Shown: positions 6,975 to 12,638, counted from the first letter of the stretch. The stretch is 12,638 nt of DNA from Nitriliruptorales bacterium (GCA_007133145.1 SLNF01000133.1:1-12638); one strand, 5' to 3'. The notes: generated by a model from the letters alone, not told the origin. A program made the numbers and translations.

Positions 6975-8246
6975 TCACCAGCCGGGGGCGTCGACGTCGG
7001 CGAGGGCACGCCGCAGGTGGTCGAGGACCGCGCTCGTCGCGAACTCGAGCAGCGCCGGCCGCTCGCGCGGCGGCAGCGCGACCGTCCGGGCGCCCGGTGG
7101 GCGGTCGGGCAGGTCCACCGCGACGATGATCGTGCCCGGCGCGAGACCGCCCCGGGCGTCGGGACCGGCCACCCCGGTGACGCCGACGCCGACGTCGCCG
7201 TCGAGGCGCTCGCGGGCGGCGGCGGCCAGGGCGATCGAGGTCGCCTCGCTGACCGGCCCGTGCGCCTCCAGCACGTCGCCGAGGCCGGCGAGGGCACGCT
7301 TGCTCGCGGTGGTGTAGACGACGAGACCCCCCCGCAGCCAATCGGAGGCTCCGACCACCCCGACGAGACGGCCGGTGACGAGCCCGCCGGTGACCGACTC
7401 GGCGAGGGCGAGGGTCCAGCCGCGCTCGCGCAGCTGCCGGGCGACGGCCTGCTCGACGCCCTCGTCATCGAGGCCGGCGACCCCCGCCCCCAGGAGGTCG
7501 ACGAGCTCCTCGACGACGGGGTCGACGAGGGCGAGGGCCGCCTCGCGGCTGCCCGCCTTGCCGGTGACCCGCACCCGGGTCTCGCCCCTCGAGGCGAGGA
7601 AGGCCACCGTCGGGTTGCCGGCGTCCTCGAGACGCTCGACGAGCGCCCCCGCGCGCTCAGCCACGAGGGACTCGCTCATCCCGGCGGTGCGCACGAGACG
7701 GCTGACGGTCACCTGCGCCCCCGCGCGGCCGGCGAGCTCGGGGACGACCTCGGCGTCGGCCATCGGTGCCATCTCCCGAGGTACCCCGGGCAGGCAGTAC
7801 ACCGTCGCCCCGGCGACCTCGAGCGCGAAGCCTGCCGCGGTCCCGACCGGTTCGAGCACGCGGGCCCCGGCAGGCAGGTCGGCCTGGCGCAGGTTGGCCT
7901 CGGGCATCTCCCGGCCGCGGTCGCGGAAGAAGCGGTCGAGGTGGGCCACGAGACGCCCGTCGCGCTCGAGGGGCACGCCGGCGAGGGCGGCGACGGCGTC
8001 TCGGGTGAGGTCGTCCTGGGTGGGTCCGAGCCCACCGGTGACGAGCACCGCGTCGGCGCGCCCGCAGGCGTCGGCGATCGCCGCCTCGAGCCGCAGGGGG
8101 TTGTCGCCGACGGTCGTGTGGCGGTAGACGTCGACGCCGATCTCGGCGAGCCGCCGCGAGAGGTGCGCGGAGTTCGTGTCGACGGCGTCGCCGAGCAGCA
8201 GCTCGGTGCCAACGGCGATGATCTCCGCGGAGAGCCCGCGGCTCAC
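6975..8246 (-). CDS. cinA: CinA family protein: competence/damage-inducible N-domain fused to nicotinamide-nucleotide amidase
   Basis: The 423-residue product has an N-terminal MoaB/MogA-like domain (about 7-170), with IIAVGTELLLGD, VLVTGGLGPTQDD and YCLPGVPREM. The C-terminal PncC domain (about 265-415) deamidates NMN to nicotinate mononucleotide in pyridine-nucleotide recycling. In PncC the catalytic Ser is S284 in AES-V-TGG, where the family usually has AESCTGG. The Tyr-x4-Lys pair is Y311/K316, and VTGVAGPD is at 357-363. The start is GTG at 8246 in a GTGA overlap with the rimO stop. The longer frame upstream reads as Arg/Gly-rich shadow sequence and is rejected. CinA next to recA is a widespread arrangement. 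Confidence 0.94.
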   Translation of the reverse strand: MSRGLSAEIIAVGTELLLGDAVDTNSAHLSRRLAEIGVDVYRHTTVGDNPLRLEAAIADACGRADAVLVTGGLGPTQDDLTRDAVAALAGVPLERDGRLVAHLDRFFRDRGREMPEANLRQADLPAGARVLEPVGTAAGFALEVAGATVYCLPGVPREMAPMADAEVVPELAGRAGAQVTVSRLVRTAGMSESLVAERAGALVERLEDAGNPTVAFLASRGETRVRVTGKAGSREAALALVDPVVEELVDLLGAGVAGLDDEGVEQAVARQLRERGWTLALAESVTGGLVTGRLVGVVGASDWLRGGLVVYTTASKRALAGLGDVLEAHGPVSEATSIALAAAARERLDGDVGVGVTGVAGPDARGGLAPGTIIVAVDLPDRPPGARTVALPPRERPALLEFATSAVLDHLRRALADVDAPGW

Positions 8247-9709
8247 GCCGCGCCCACCAGCGGCCGGGCGAGGAGATCGACCCCGTCGGCGGCGAGGACC
8301 TCGGCGCGCACGCTGCGCCCGACGGGGGTCGTGCAGGCGGGCAGGCGCACCTCCCCGTCGGTCTCGGGCGCCTCGCGGTAGGAGCGGCCGACCGCCGCGC
8401 CGGCCTCGTGGCCCTCGACGAGGACCTCGACGGTGCGGCCGATGAAGCGCTCCGCGCACTCCTCGCCGACCGCCTCGGCGACGTCGAGGAGGTGGTCGCG
8501 CCGCGCGCGGGCCTCGTCGGGGTCGACCTGACGGGGCAGCCCGGCGGCGGGGGTGCCCTCCTCGGCGGAGTAGACGAACAGCGCGGTCCAGTCGATGCCG
8601 GCCTCGGTGAGGAAGCCCTCGAGCACGTCGACGTCGGCCTCGCGCTCACCGGGGAAGCCGATGATGAAGGACGAGCGCAGGACAGCATCGGGGTCGCGGG
8701 CCCGGATGCGCTCGATGAGCGCGAGGTAGCACTCGGCGTCGCCTCCCCGGGCCATCGCCCGCACGACGTCGGCGCTCGCGTGCTGCAACGAGAGGTCGTA
8801 GTAGCTCACGACGCGCTCGGAGGCGGCCATCGCGGCGACGAGCTCGTCGGTGAGCTCGTCGGGCTGGAGGTAGAGCAGGCGCACGCGCTCGAGCCCCTCG
8901 ACGTCCTCGAGTCCCGCGACGAGCTCGAGCTGGGCGTCGCGACCGGCGGGGAGGTCCTTGCCGTAGCTCGTCGTGTTCTCGCTCACGCCGACGAGCTCGC
9001 GCACGCCGGCGGCGGCCAGCGCCCGAGCCTCGGCGAGCACCTCCTCGACCGGCCGTGAGCGGAAGGCCCCGCGATAGCTCGGAATCGTGCAGAACGCGCA
9101 GGCCCGGTCACAGCCGGCGGCGAGCTTGAGGTAGGCCCACGGCCCCTTGGGCTGGGTGCGCACCGGGAAGGACGCGGTGGGCGGGGCGTGCGGCGGGGGT
9201 GCGACCAGGGGCAGGGGGGTGTTCGTGCCGCTCACCGCGAGCCGGGCGCCGTCGCGCGCTCCGGTGAGCGGCCCACGCCCCTGCCCCGCCGACGCGGTCG
9301 GCGGGGCGAGCCCGAGTGCGGCGGCGACGTGCTCGGCCAGGCGAGGGTACGCCGCGAAGCCGAGGACGCCGGCGGCCTCGGGCAGTGCCTCGGCGAGTTC
9401 GCTGCCGTAGCGCTCGGCCATGCAGCCGATGACGAGCACGGGCACGTCGTGCTCGGTCGCCTCGAGGACGGCGTCGACCGACTCCTCGCGGGCGGGCTCG
9501 ATGAAGGTGCAGGTGTTGACGAGGATGCAGTCGGCCGCCGCGGGGTCGTCGACGAGCGTGAAGCCGGCCGCGGCGAGACCGCCGGCGGCCTGGGCGCTGT
9601 CGACCTCGTTGCGCCCGCAGCCCAGCGTGACGAGCGCCACCGCAGGCGGACGCACGCGGCCGGAGGCCGCGTCGGCGACCCTCGGGGCGTCGTCGGGCGC
9701 CGCGCTCAC
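8243..9709 (-). CDS. rimO: Ribosomal protein S12 methylthiotransferase RimO
   Basis: Radical-SAM enzyme that methylthiolates the conserved Asp of ribosomal protein S12. The 488-residue protein has UPF0004 cysteines C31 (TLGCGRNEVDS), C67 (NTCTFI) and C96 (IGCMAE). The radical-SAM cluster is C200-x3-C204-x2-C207 (GCDRACAFC), followed by IPSYRGAFRSRP and VSENTTSYGKDL, typical of actinobacterial RimO, and a C-terminal TRAM-like domain. Between the two main domains is an unusual Pro/Ala-rich linker (about 133-183) bounded by two copies of APPTAS. The first motif reads VDSA where many homologues have VDSE. The start is GTG at 9709 in a GTGA overlap with the rodZ-like stop, and the end makes the same overlap with cinA. 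Confidence 0.95.
   Translation of the reverse strand: MSAAPDDAPRVADAASGRVRPPAVALVTLGCGRNEVDSAQAAGGLAAAGFTLVDDPAAADCILVNTCTFIEPAREESVDAVLEATEHDVPVLVIGCMAERYGSELAEALPEAAGVLGFAAYPRLAEHVAAALGLAPPTASAGQGRGPLTGARDGARLAVSGTNTPLPLVAPPPHAPPTASFPVRTQPKGPWAYLKLAAGCDRACAFCTIPSYRGAFRSRPVEEVLAEARALAAAGVRELVGVSENTTSYGKDLPAGRDAQLELVAGLEDVEGLERVRLLYLQPDELTDELVAAMAASERVVSYYDLSLQHASADVVRAMARGGDAECYLALIERIRARDPDAVLRSSFIIGFPGEREADVDVLEGFLTEAGIDWTALFVYSAEEGTPAAGLPRQVDPDEARARRDHLLDVAEAVGEECAERFIGRTVEVLVEGHEAGAAVGRSYREAPETDGEVRLPACTTPVGRSVRAEVLAADGVDLLARPLVGAA
9171..9188. repeat. Direct repeat copy 1 within rimO
   Basis: An 18-bp stretch identical at 17 of 18 positions to 9291-9308, offset by exactly 120 bp. It encodes the second APPTAS (residues 175-180) of the RimO linker. 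Confidence 0.75.
9283..9307. repeat. Inverted repeat (11-bp perfect stem, 3-nt loop) within rimO
   Basis: GCCCCGCCGAC at 9283-9293 pairs perfectly with GTCGGCGGGGC at 9297-9307. Its right arm lies within direct repeat copy 2. It falls in the domain linker of RimO (about residues 135-142), not in a conserved segment, and is the longest near-perfect hairpin I noticed in the window. Confidence 0.7.
9291..9308. repeat. Direct repeat copy 2 within rimO
   Basis: Partner of 9171-9188 (17/18 identical). It encodes the first APPTAS (residues 135-140). Because the offset is 120 bp, a multiple of three, the intervening segment leaves the reading frame intact. Confidence 0.75.
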
Positions 9710-10509
9710 GCGACGACGTCGACGTCGCAGGCGGCACGCTCGGTGCTGCAGCTCACCTCGACGACCTGCCCGCTGCCGCCGAGCTCGCCGAGGCCCTCGC
9801 CGTTGACCTCGATCTCCGCGTTGGCGGCGTCGCCGATGCGCAGGAGGATGTTGTCGCCCTCATAGGTCTCACTGAAGCCAGCGTCGAAGATGCGCTCATT
9901 GACGACGACCCCGTCGACGGTGACCCGCGCCCACGTGCCGGTGCCCGCGACGGTGAAGTCGAGGACGATGCCCTCGGCGAGGTCGGGCTCGTCGGTCTCC
10001 TCCTCCTCGTCCTCCTCGGGTTCGGTGGGCTCCCCGGTGGGGTCCTCGTCCGGCTCGGCCGGTTCCGGGGTCGGCGTCGGGGTCTCCTCCTCGACGGGAT
10101 CGGGCGCGGCGACCTCGTCGGTCTCCTCGGGGTCGTCGCCGGCGATCGTGCCGAGGAAGGCGAGCCCGCCGAGCACGAGCACGGCGACGGCGGCGACGAC
10201 GACGGCGATCGGCCGGCGCGCCTGCGAGGGCGTCTCGATCGGCTCGGAGGCCATCGACCCCCACTCGCTGGCCTCGGGTCGGACCTGCACGAAGGCCTCG
10301 ACGAAGGGGTCGGGGTCGAGCCCGAGGAAGCGCGCGTAGCTGCGGAGGAAGCCCTTGACGTAGACGTCACCGCCCAGATGGTCGAACTCCTCGCGCTCGA
10401 GCGCCGCGAGGAACGACTGGCGGATGCGGGTCTCCGCTGCCGCGTCGGCGAGGGTGATGCCGGCGCGTTCGCGGGCCGCGCGCAGCGCGTCGCCGATGCC
10501 GGTCGACAT
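9706..10509 (-). CDS. RodZ-like membrane-anchored helix-turn-helix protein (DUF4115 C-terminus)
   Basis: The 267-residue product has an N-terminal Xre/RodZ-type HTH (about 4-72: IGDALRAARERAGITLADAAAETRIR, with GGDVYVKGFLRSYARFLGLD). One membrane helix follows at about 100-121, then a Pro/Thr/Glu/Asp-rich extracytoplasmic linker (about 125-178). A C-terminal beta-rich DUF4115-like domain (about 180-253) includes GTWARVTVDGVVV and VNGEGLGELGG. In rod-shaped bacteria RodZ links MreB to the cell envelope; whether it does so here is unknown. Two cysteines (C254, C261) near the C-terminus could form a disulfide outside the cell. ATG at 10509 has GGAGG with 9-nt spacing. A second in-frame ATG at 10605 sits 7 nt after the -10 and would add 32 Arg-rich residues. 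It overlaps rimO by 4 bp. Confidence 0.86.
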   Translation of the reverse strand: MSTGIGDALRAARERAGITLADAAAETRIRQSFLAALEREEFDHLGGDVYVKGFLRSYARFLGLDPDPFVEAFVQVRPEASEWGSMASEPIETPSQARRPIAVVVAAVAVLVLGGLAFLGTIAGDDPEETDEVAAPDPVEEETPTPTPEPAEPDEDPTGEPTEPEEDEEEETDEPDLAEGIVLDFTVAGTGTWARVTVDGVVVNERIFDAGFSETYEGDNILLRIGDAANAEIEVNGEGLGELGGSGQVVEVSCSTERAACDVDVVA

Positions 10510-10518
10510 CTTCCGTCG

Positions 10519-10523
10519 CCTCC
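10519..10523 (-). promoter_or_regulatory. Ribosome binding site for the rodZ-like gene
   Basis: GGAGG on the minus strand, 9 nt before ATG 10509. It supports the shorter RodZ-like product, whose N-terminus begins right at the helix-turn-helix domain. Confidence 0.65.
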
Positions 10524-10612
10524 AGGGTGGTTTCCCGGGTCCACCGCCTGCTCGGGGGACGTCCGCGTGCCGGGCCGCCGGGTGGCGCCGGCGCGCGCGG
10601 GGCATGGCCCAC

Positions 10613-10618
10613 AGTATA
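10613..10618 (-). promoter_or_regulatory. -10 element of the rodZ-rimO-cinA-thpR unit
   Basis: The minus strand reads TATACT, five of six matches to TATAAT. ATG 10605 lies exactly 7 nt downstream, so the transcript would begin at or one base before that ATG. No clear -35 is seen. The four genes downstream have no intergenic space for further promoters. Confidence 0.62.
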
Positions 10619-10649
10619 GGGACGACGCCGTGGGGCAGAGCGCGCGCGC

Positions 10650-10665
10650 GGCTGCCCGGGCAGCC
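10650..10665 (-). terminator. Palindrome after the 261-aa gene: possible terminator or operator
   Basis: A perfect 16-nt palindrome (GGCTGCCC/GGGCAGCC) begins about 24 nt beyond the stop of the upstream gene and lies about 30 bp before the rodZ -10. As RNA it would form a 6-bp stem with a CCGG loop. No T-tract follows. It abuts an alternating CG tract (10641-10650). A protein-binding operator for the rodZ promoter is an alternative reading. Confidence 0.35.
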
Positions 10666-10689
10666 GATGGCGCGAGCCGGGCCGACCCC

Positions 10690-11475
10690 TCAGGAGACCG
10701 CGTCGGACGAGCCGAGGCAGGCGGCCGCGAGCTCGCGGTCACCCTCGATGGCGAGCCCGCGTCCCTCGAGGGCCTGCCAGTCCACGGCGCCGTCGAGGAT
10801 CCTCGCGAGGGCGCCCCCCCACACCTCGACGCGCGCGTCGGGCAGGGCGGTGACCCGCGGGCCGTAGTGCTTACGCGCGAAGTCCACCCCCCACCAGCGG
10901 ATCGGCGCCGCCCCGGGCAGGGGGGCGACCTCGAGGCGGACGACCCCCACACGGGGGGCGGCGTGGGGCAGCACCTCCACGGGCAGGCGCGCGAGCGCCG
11001 CATCGGTGATGACGAGGCCCGCCGGGGCCGGTGGCAGCACGAGGCCCCCCGGGGCCTCGTCGCGGTCACCGAGGGGGTCGGCGAGCGTCGCCCACTCACG
11101 CTGCACGTAGCATGCGAGCGCCTCGGCGAGCGTCAGCCGCCGCCCGGGCCCCGAGGCGAGCAGGAGGCCCCACACCAGCCGCGGCGTCCGTCGCAGGCGC
11201 GCGCGCAGGAGCCTGCCCCCATCCTCGAGGGCCTCGAGCAGGGACGCGGGCTCGGCGCCGGGCTGCTCCGCCGTCGCGGGGCCCACCGGGCCGAGGAGCG
11301 CGCCGAACCGTCCGCGCGCCGCACGCCTGTCGGCGTCGACGAGCCACGAGGCGGCGTCCTCGAGGCGCACGCCGTTGGCCACGACCTGCTCCCACACCGT
11401 CCCCGTCCCGCCGAGCCGCTCAACGGTCTGGCCGCGCTGGGCGGCCATGCCCTCGAGGATCGCCTGCTTCTCCAT
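10690..11475 (-). CDS. Uncharacterised 261-aa protein, possible SCP2-like C-terminal domain
   Basis: I do not firmly recognise this protein. It is soluble, with no signal peptide or membrane helix. The N-terminal half is helical and Arg/Ala/Leu-rich (WEQVVANGVRLEDAASWLVDADRR at about 28-51, then LRRTPRLVWGLLLASGPGRRLTLAEAL and ADPLGDRDE). The C-terminal third (about 178-255: VVRLEVAPLP..IRWWGVDF..DARVEVWGGALARILDGAVDWQALEGRGLAIEGD) resembles the sterol-carrier (SCP2)-like fold, including the closing 'G.l.IEGD' pattern. That layout also fits mycothiol-dependent maleylpyruvate isomerase/DinB-like proteins, but the conserved metal-binding histidines are not evident. The start at ATG 11475 is uncertain: a run of five G lies too close to it, and ATG 11448 (residue 10) is an alternative. 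It has its own candidate -10 at 11523-11528. Confidence 0.62.
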   Translation of the reverse strand: MEKQAILEGMAAQRGQTVERLGGTGTVWEQVVANGVRLEDAASWLVDADRRAARGRFGALLGPVGPATAEQPGAEPASLLEALEDGGRLLRARLRRTPRLVWGLLLASGPGRRLTLAEALACYVQREWATLADPLGDRDEAPGGLVLPPAPAGLVITDAALARLPVEVLPHAAPRVGVVRLEVAPLPGAAPIRWWGVDFARKHYGPRVTALPDARVEVWGGALARILDGAVDWQALEGRGLAIEGDRELAAACLGSSDAVS

Positions 11476-11522
11476 GCCCCCTGTCCGATTCGCGGGCTCG
11501 CGTCCGAGATGCGACGACGAGC

Positions 11523-11528
11523 AGCCTA
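11523..11528 (-). promoter_or_regulatory. Possible -10 element for the 261-aa protein gene
   Basis: The minus strand reads TAGGCT, the same hexamer as at 2066-2071. It would start transcription near 11516, about 40 nt before ATG 11475. No -35 is evident. Confidence 0.35.
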
Positions 11529-11586
11529 CGACGAGGATGCGACGCCCGCGGATCCCCGTCGATGGCCCGTTCTTCGCTCAAGCCGG

Positions 11587-11613
11587 CGACCCTTCCTGCC
11601 GACGACCTTCCTG
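11587..11613 (+). repeat. Pair of short direct repeats upstream of the S8 protease gene
   Basis: CGACCCTTCCTG (11587-11598) and CGACCTTCCTG (11603-11613) differ by one base, and their starts are 16 bp apart. They lie about 70-95 bp upstream of the protease start. They may be regulator binding half-sites, but a function is only a guess. Confidence 0.35.
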
Positions 11614-11680
11614 AGTGAGCATCGACCGCGTCGCCTGTGGCGTGGATGAGACCCCGAACGTGCAGCCGGGAGGAACCGCG

Positions 11681-12638
11681 ATGGGAACTTCACGCGACTC
11701 GCGCACCAGCGTCCGACGCCACCTCGCGCTCGTCCTCGCGATCGCGCTCGTCGCGGCACTGCTGCCGCCGGCGACGGCGGTGGCCGCCGAGGCCGACGAG
11801 TGGGTCGTGCCCGCGGGCGCCGACCTGCCCGCCGGCGCCGAGGTCGTCGAGGCGCTGCCGGTCGCCGACGCACTCGTCGTCCGCAGCCCGCAGGCGCCCG
11901 ACGGGGCTGTCGCCGCCGACACCGAGCTGGCCTGGCAGACCGACGACGCGGAGCTCGCTGAGGTCGACTTCGCCGACTTCGTCGACCCCGGTGTCGACGC
12001 CGCCGGCGCCCCCGAGCAGTGGGACAGCGGCGTCACCGGCACCGGCGCCCTCGTCGCGCTCATCGACACCGGTGTCGCCCCCATCGCGCCGCTCGCCGAC
12101 GCGGTCGCCGCCGAGGTCGACTTCACCGGCGAGGGCGGCGGGGACGGCTTCGGCCACGGCACCTACATGGCCTCGCTCATCGCCGCGCGCGGCGACACCG
12201 CACCCGGCGTCGCCCCCGACGCCGGCATCCTGTCGCTGAAGGTCGGCGACGACGACGGCGCCACGACCCTCGGCCAGGTCCTCGGCGCGCTCCAGTGGCT
12301 GCAGGGCCCCGGCCGCTCCCTCGGCGTGCGCATCTCGGTGCTCGCCCTCGGCGTCGACGCCGACAGCCCCGCCGGGCAGCTCCTCGACCTCGCCGTGCTC
12401 AGGCTCGCGACGACCGGCGTGCTCGTCGTCACCGGCAGCGGCAACAACGAAGACCTGACCTCCCCGGCCACCTCGCCCGGCAGCGTCGCCGTCGGCGCCC
12501 TCGAGCAGGTCGACGGGACCTGGGTCGAGTGGGAGGCCAGTGGCCGGGGTGACGACCGCAACGGCGTCGAGCAGCCGGGCCTGCTCGCGGCCGGCGTCGA
12601 CGTCATCGGCCACCTCGAGCACGGTTCGCAGGCCGAGC
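11681..12638 (+). CDS. Secreted subtilisin-family (S8) serine protease, partial (3' end off right edge)
   Basis: The frame starts with ATG at 11681, preceded by GGGAGGA with about 7-nt spacing, and runs open to the window edge (319 codons seen). Residues 1-36 form a signal peptide: basic n-region SVRRH, hydrophobic core LALVLAIALVAALL, and likely cleavage after TAVA or AVAA. It is probably Sec-type; the Arg pair only weakly resembles a Tat motif. The mature part shows S8 landmarks: catalytic D129 (ALIDTGVAP), catalytic H159 (GHGTYMAS), GVAPDAGILSLKV, and the oxyanion Asn N255 (GSGNN). PATSPGSVAVGAL follows. The nucleophile Ser block (GTSxA) should lie beyond the edge. The residue after HGT is Tyr rather than the usual His/Val pattern. 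The protein has a short acidic region (about 36-105) before the catalytic core. Confidence 0.85.
   Translation, partial: MGTSRDSRTSVRRHLALVLAIALVAALLPPATAVAAEADEWVVPAGADLPAGAEVVEALPVADALVVRSPQAPDGAVAADTELAWQTDDAELAEVDFADFVDPGVDAAGAPEQWDSGVTGTGALVALIDTGVAPIAPLADAVAAEVDFTGEGGGDGFGHGTYMASLIAARGDTAPGVAPDAGILSLKVGDDDGATTLGQVLGALQWLQGPGRSLGVRISVLALGVDADSPAGQLLDLAVLRLATTGVLVVTGSGNNEDLTSPATSPGSVAVGALEQVDGTWVEWEASGRGDDRNGVEQPGLLAAGVDVIGHLEHGSQAE

Larger units (their letters stand above)
11476..11680. other. Divergent intergenic region before the S8 protease gene
   Basis: No gene is visible in these 205 bp. They contain the candidate -10 of the leftward gene (11523-11528) and two direct repeats (11587-11598, 11603-11613). 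GGGAGGA lies just before the protease ATG. On the plus strand no TA dinucleotide occurs between 11530 and 11680, so no TANNNT promoter for the protease is present there. Confidence 0.5.

Noticed and set aside
6444..8381. Long plus-strand open frame antisense to thpR and cinA
   Set aside because: Shadow frame; both minus-strand genes have clear motifs and coupled starts.
8247..8459. 71-residue upstream extension of cinA
   Set aside because: It lies inside rimO in another frame, is Arg-rich without conserved features, and GTG 8246 in the GTGA overlap gives a normal-length CinA.

Overview
This window looks like an ordinary stretch of core chromosome from a very GC-rich actinobacterium (Actinomycetota). 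By eye the GC content is well above 70%, start codons are a mix of ATG and GTG, and Shine-Dalgarno starts appear next to apparently leaderless ones. A full-length RNase Y gene lies close to recA. Together with the order rimO-cinA-thpR-recA-recX-rny-miaB, this hints at a deep-branching lineage (a Nitriliruptoria-like group is my best guess) rather than a mycobacterium or streptomycete. That placement is an inference. I see no rRNA, tRNA, CRISPR array, insertion sequence, prophage or defence island.

Layout from left to right. On the minus strand at 1-1995 are miaB (tRNA ms2i6A37 methylthiotransferase) and, overlapping its end by 7 bp, the start of a MEMO/class III extradiol-like gene cut by the left edge. 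A plus-strand gene for a small membrane protein (2079-2567, PF06695-like) diverges from miaB. The two share an 83-bp spacer in which both genes appear to have leaderless promoters. It runs convergently into rny (2598-4010, RNase Y), which has a clear promoter and a roughly 130-nt hairpin-bearing leader. Then come a three-helix membrane protein of unknown function (4187-4480) and recX and recA (4624-6251). recA has its own promoter with a perfect LexA/SOS box.

Upstream is a tightly packed minus-strand unit, rodZ-like, rimO, cinA, thpR (6423-10509), joined by 4-bp GTGA overlaps or a 3-nt gap. It is driven from a TATACT promoter at 10613-10618. Above it lies a 261-aa protein of uncertain family (10690-11475), possibly with an SCP2-like C-terminus. 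Divergent from that, and running off the right edge, is a secreted subtilisin-family (S8) protease (11681-12638).

How the genes work together: recA and recX form the SOS-controlled recombination pair. rny handles mRNA decay initiation. miaB and rimO are paralogous radical-SAM methylthiotransferases that modify tRNA and ribosomal protein S12. cinA and thpR act on nucleotides and RNA ends, and the rodZ-like protein links the membrane to cell-shape control. The most interesting signals are regulatory or structural. They are the SOS box inside the recA promoter, the structured rny leader, a recurring TANNCT -10 element placed 7 nt before ATG at three sites, a second in-frame rodZ start, and a 120-bp segment of rimO bounded by 18-bp direct repeats and carrying an 11-bp-stem inverted repeat. 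I did not find an obviously novel multi-gene system here.
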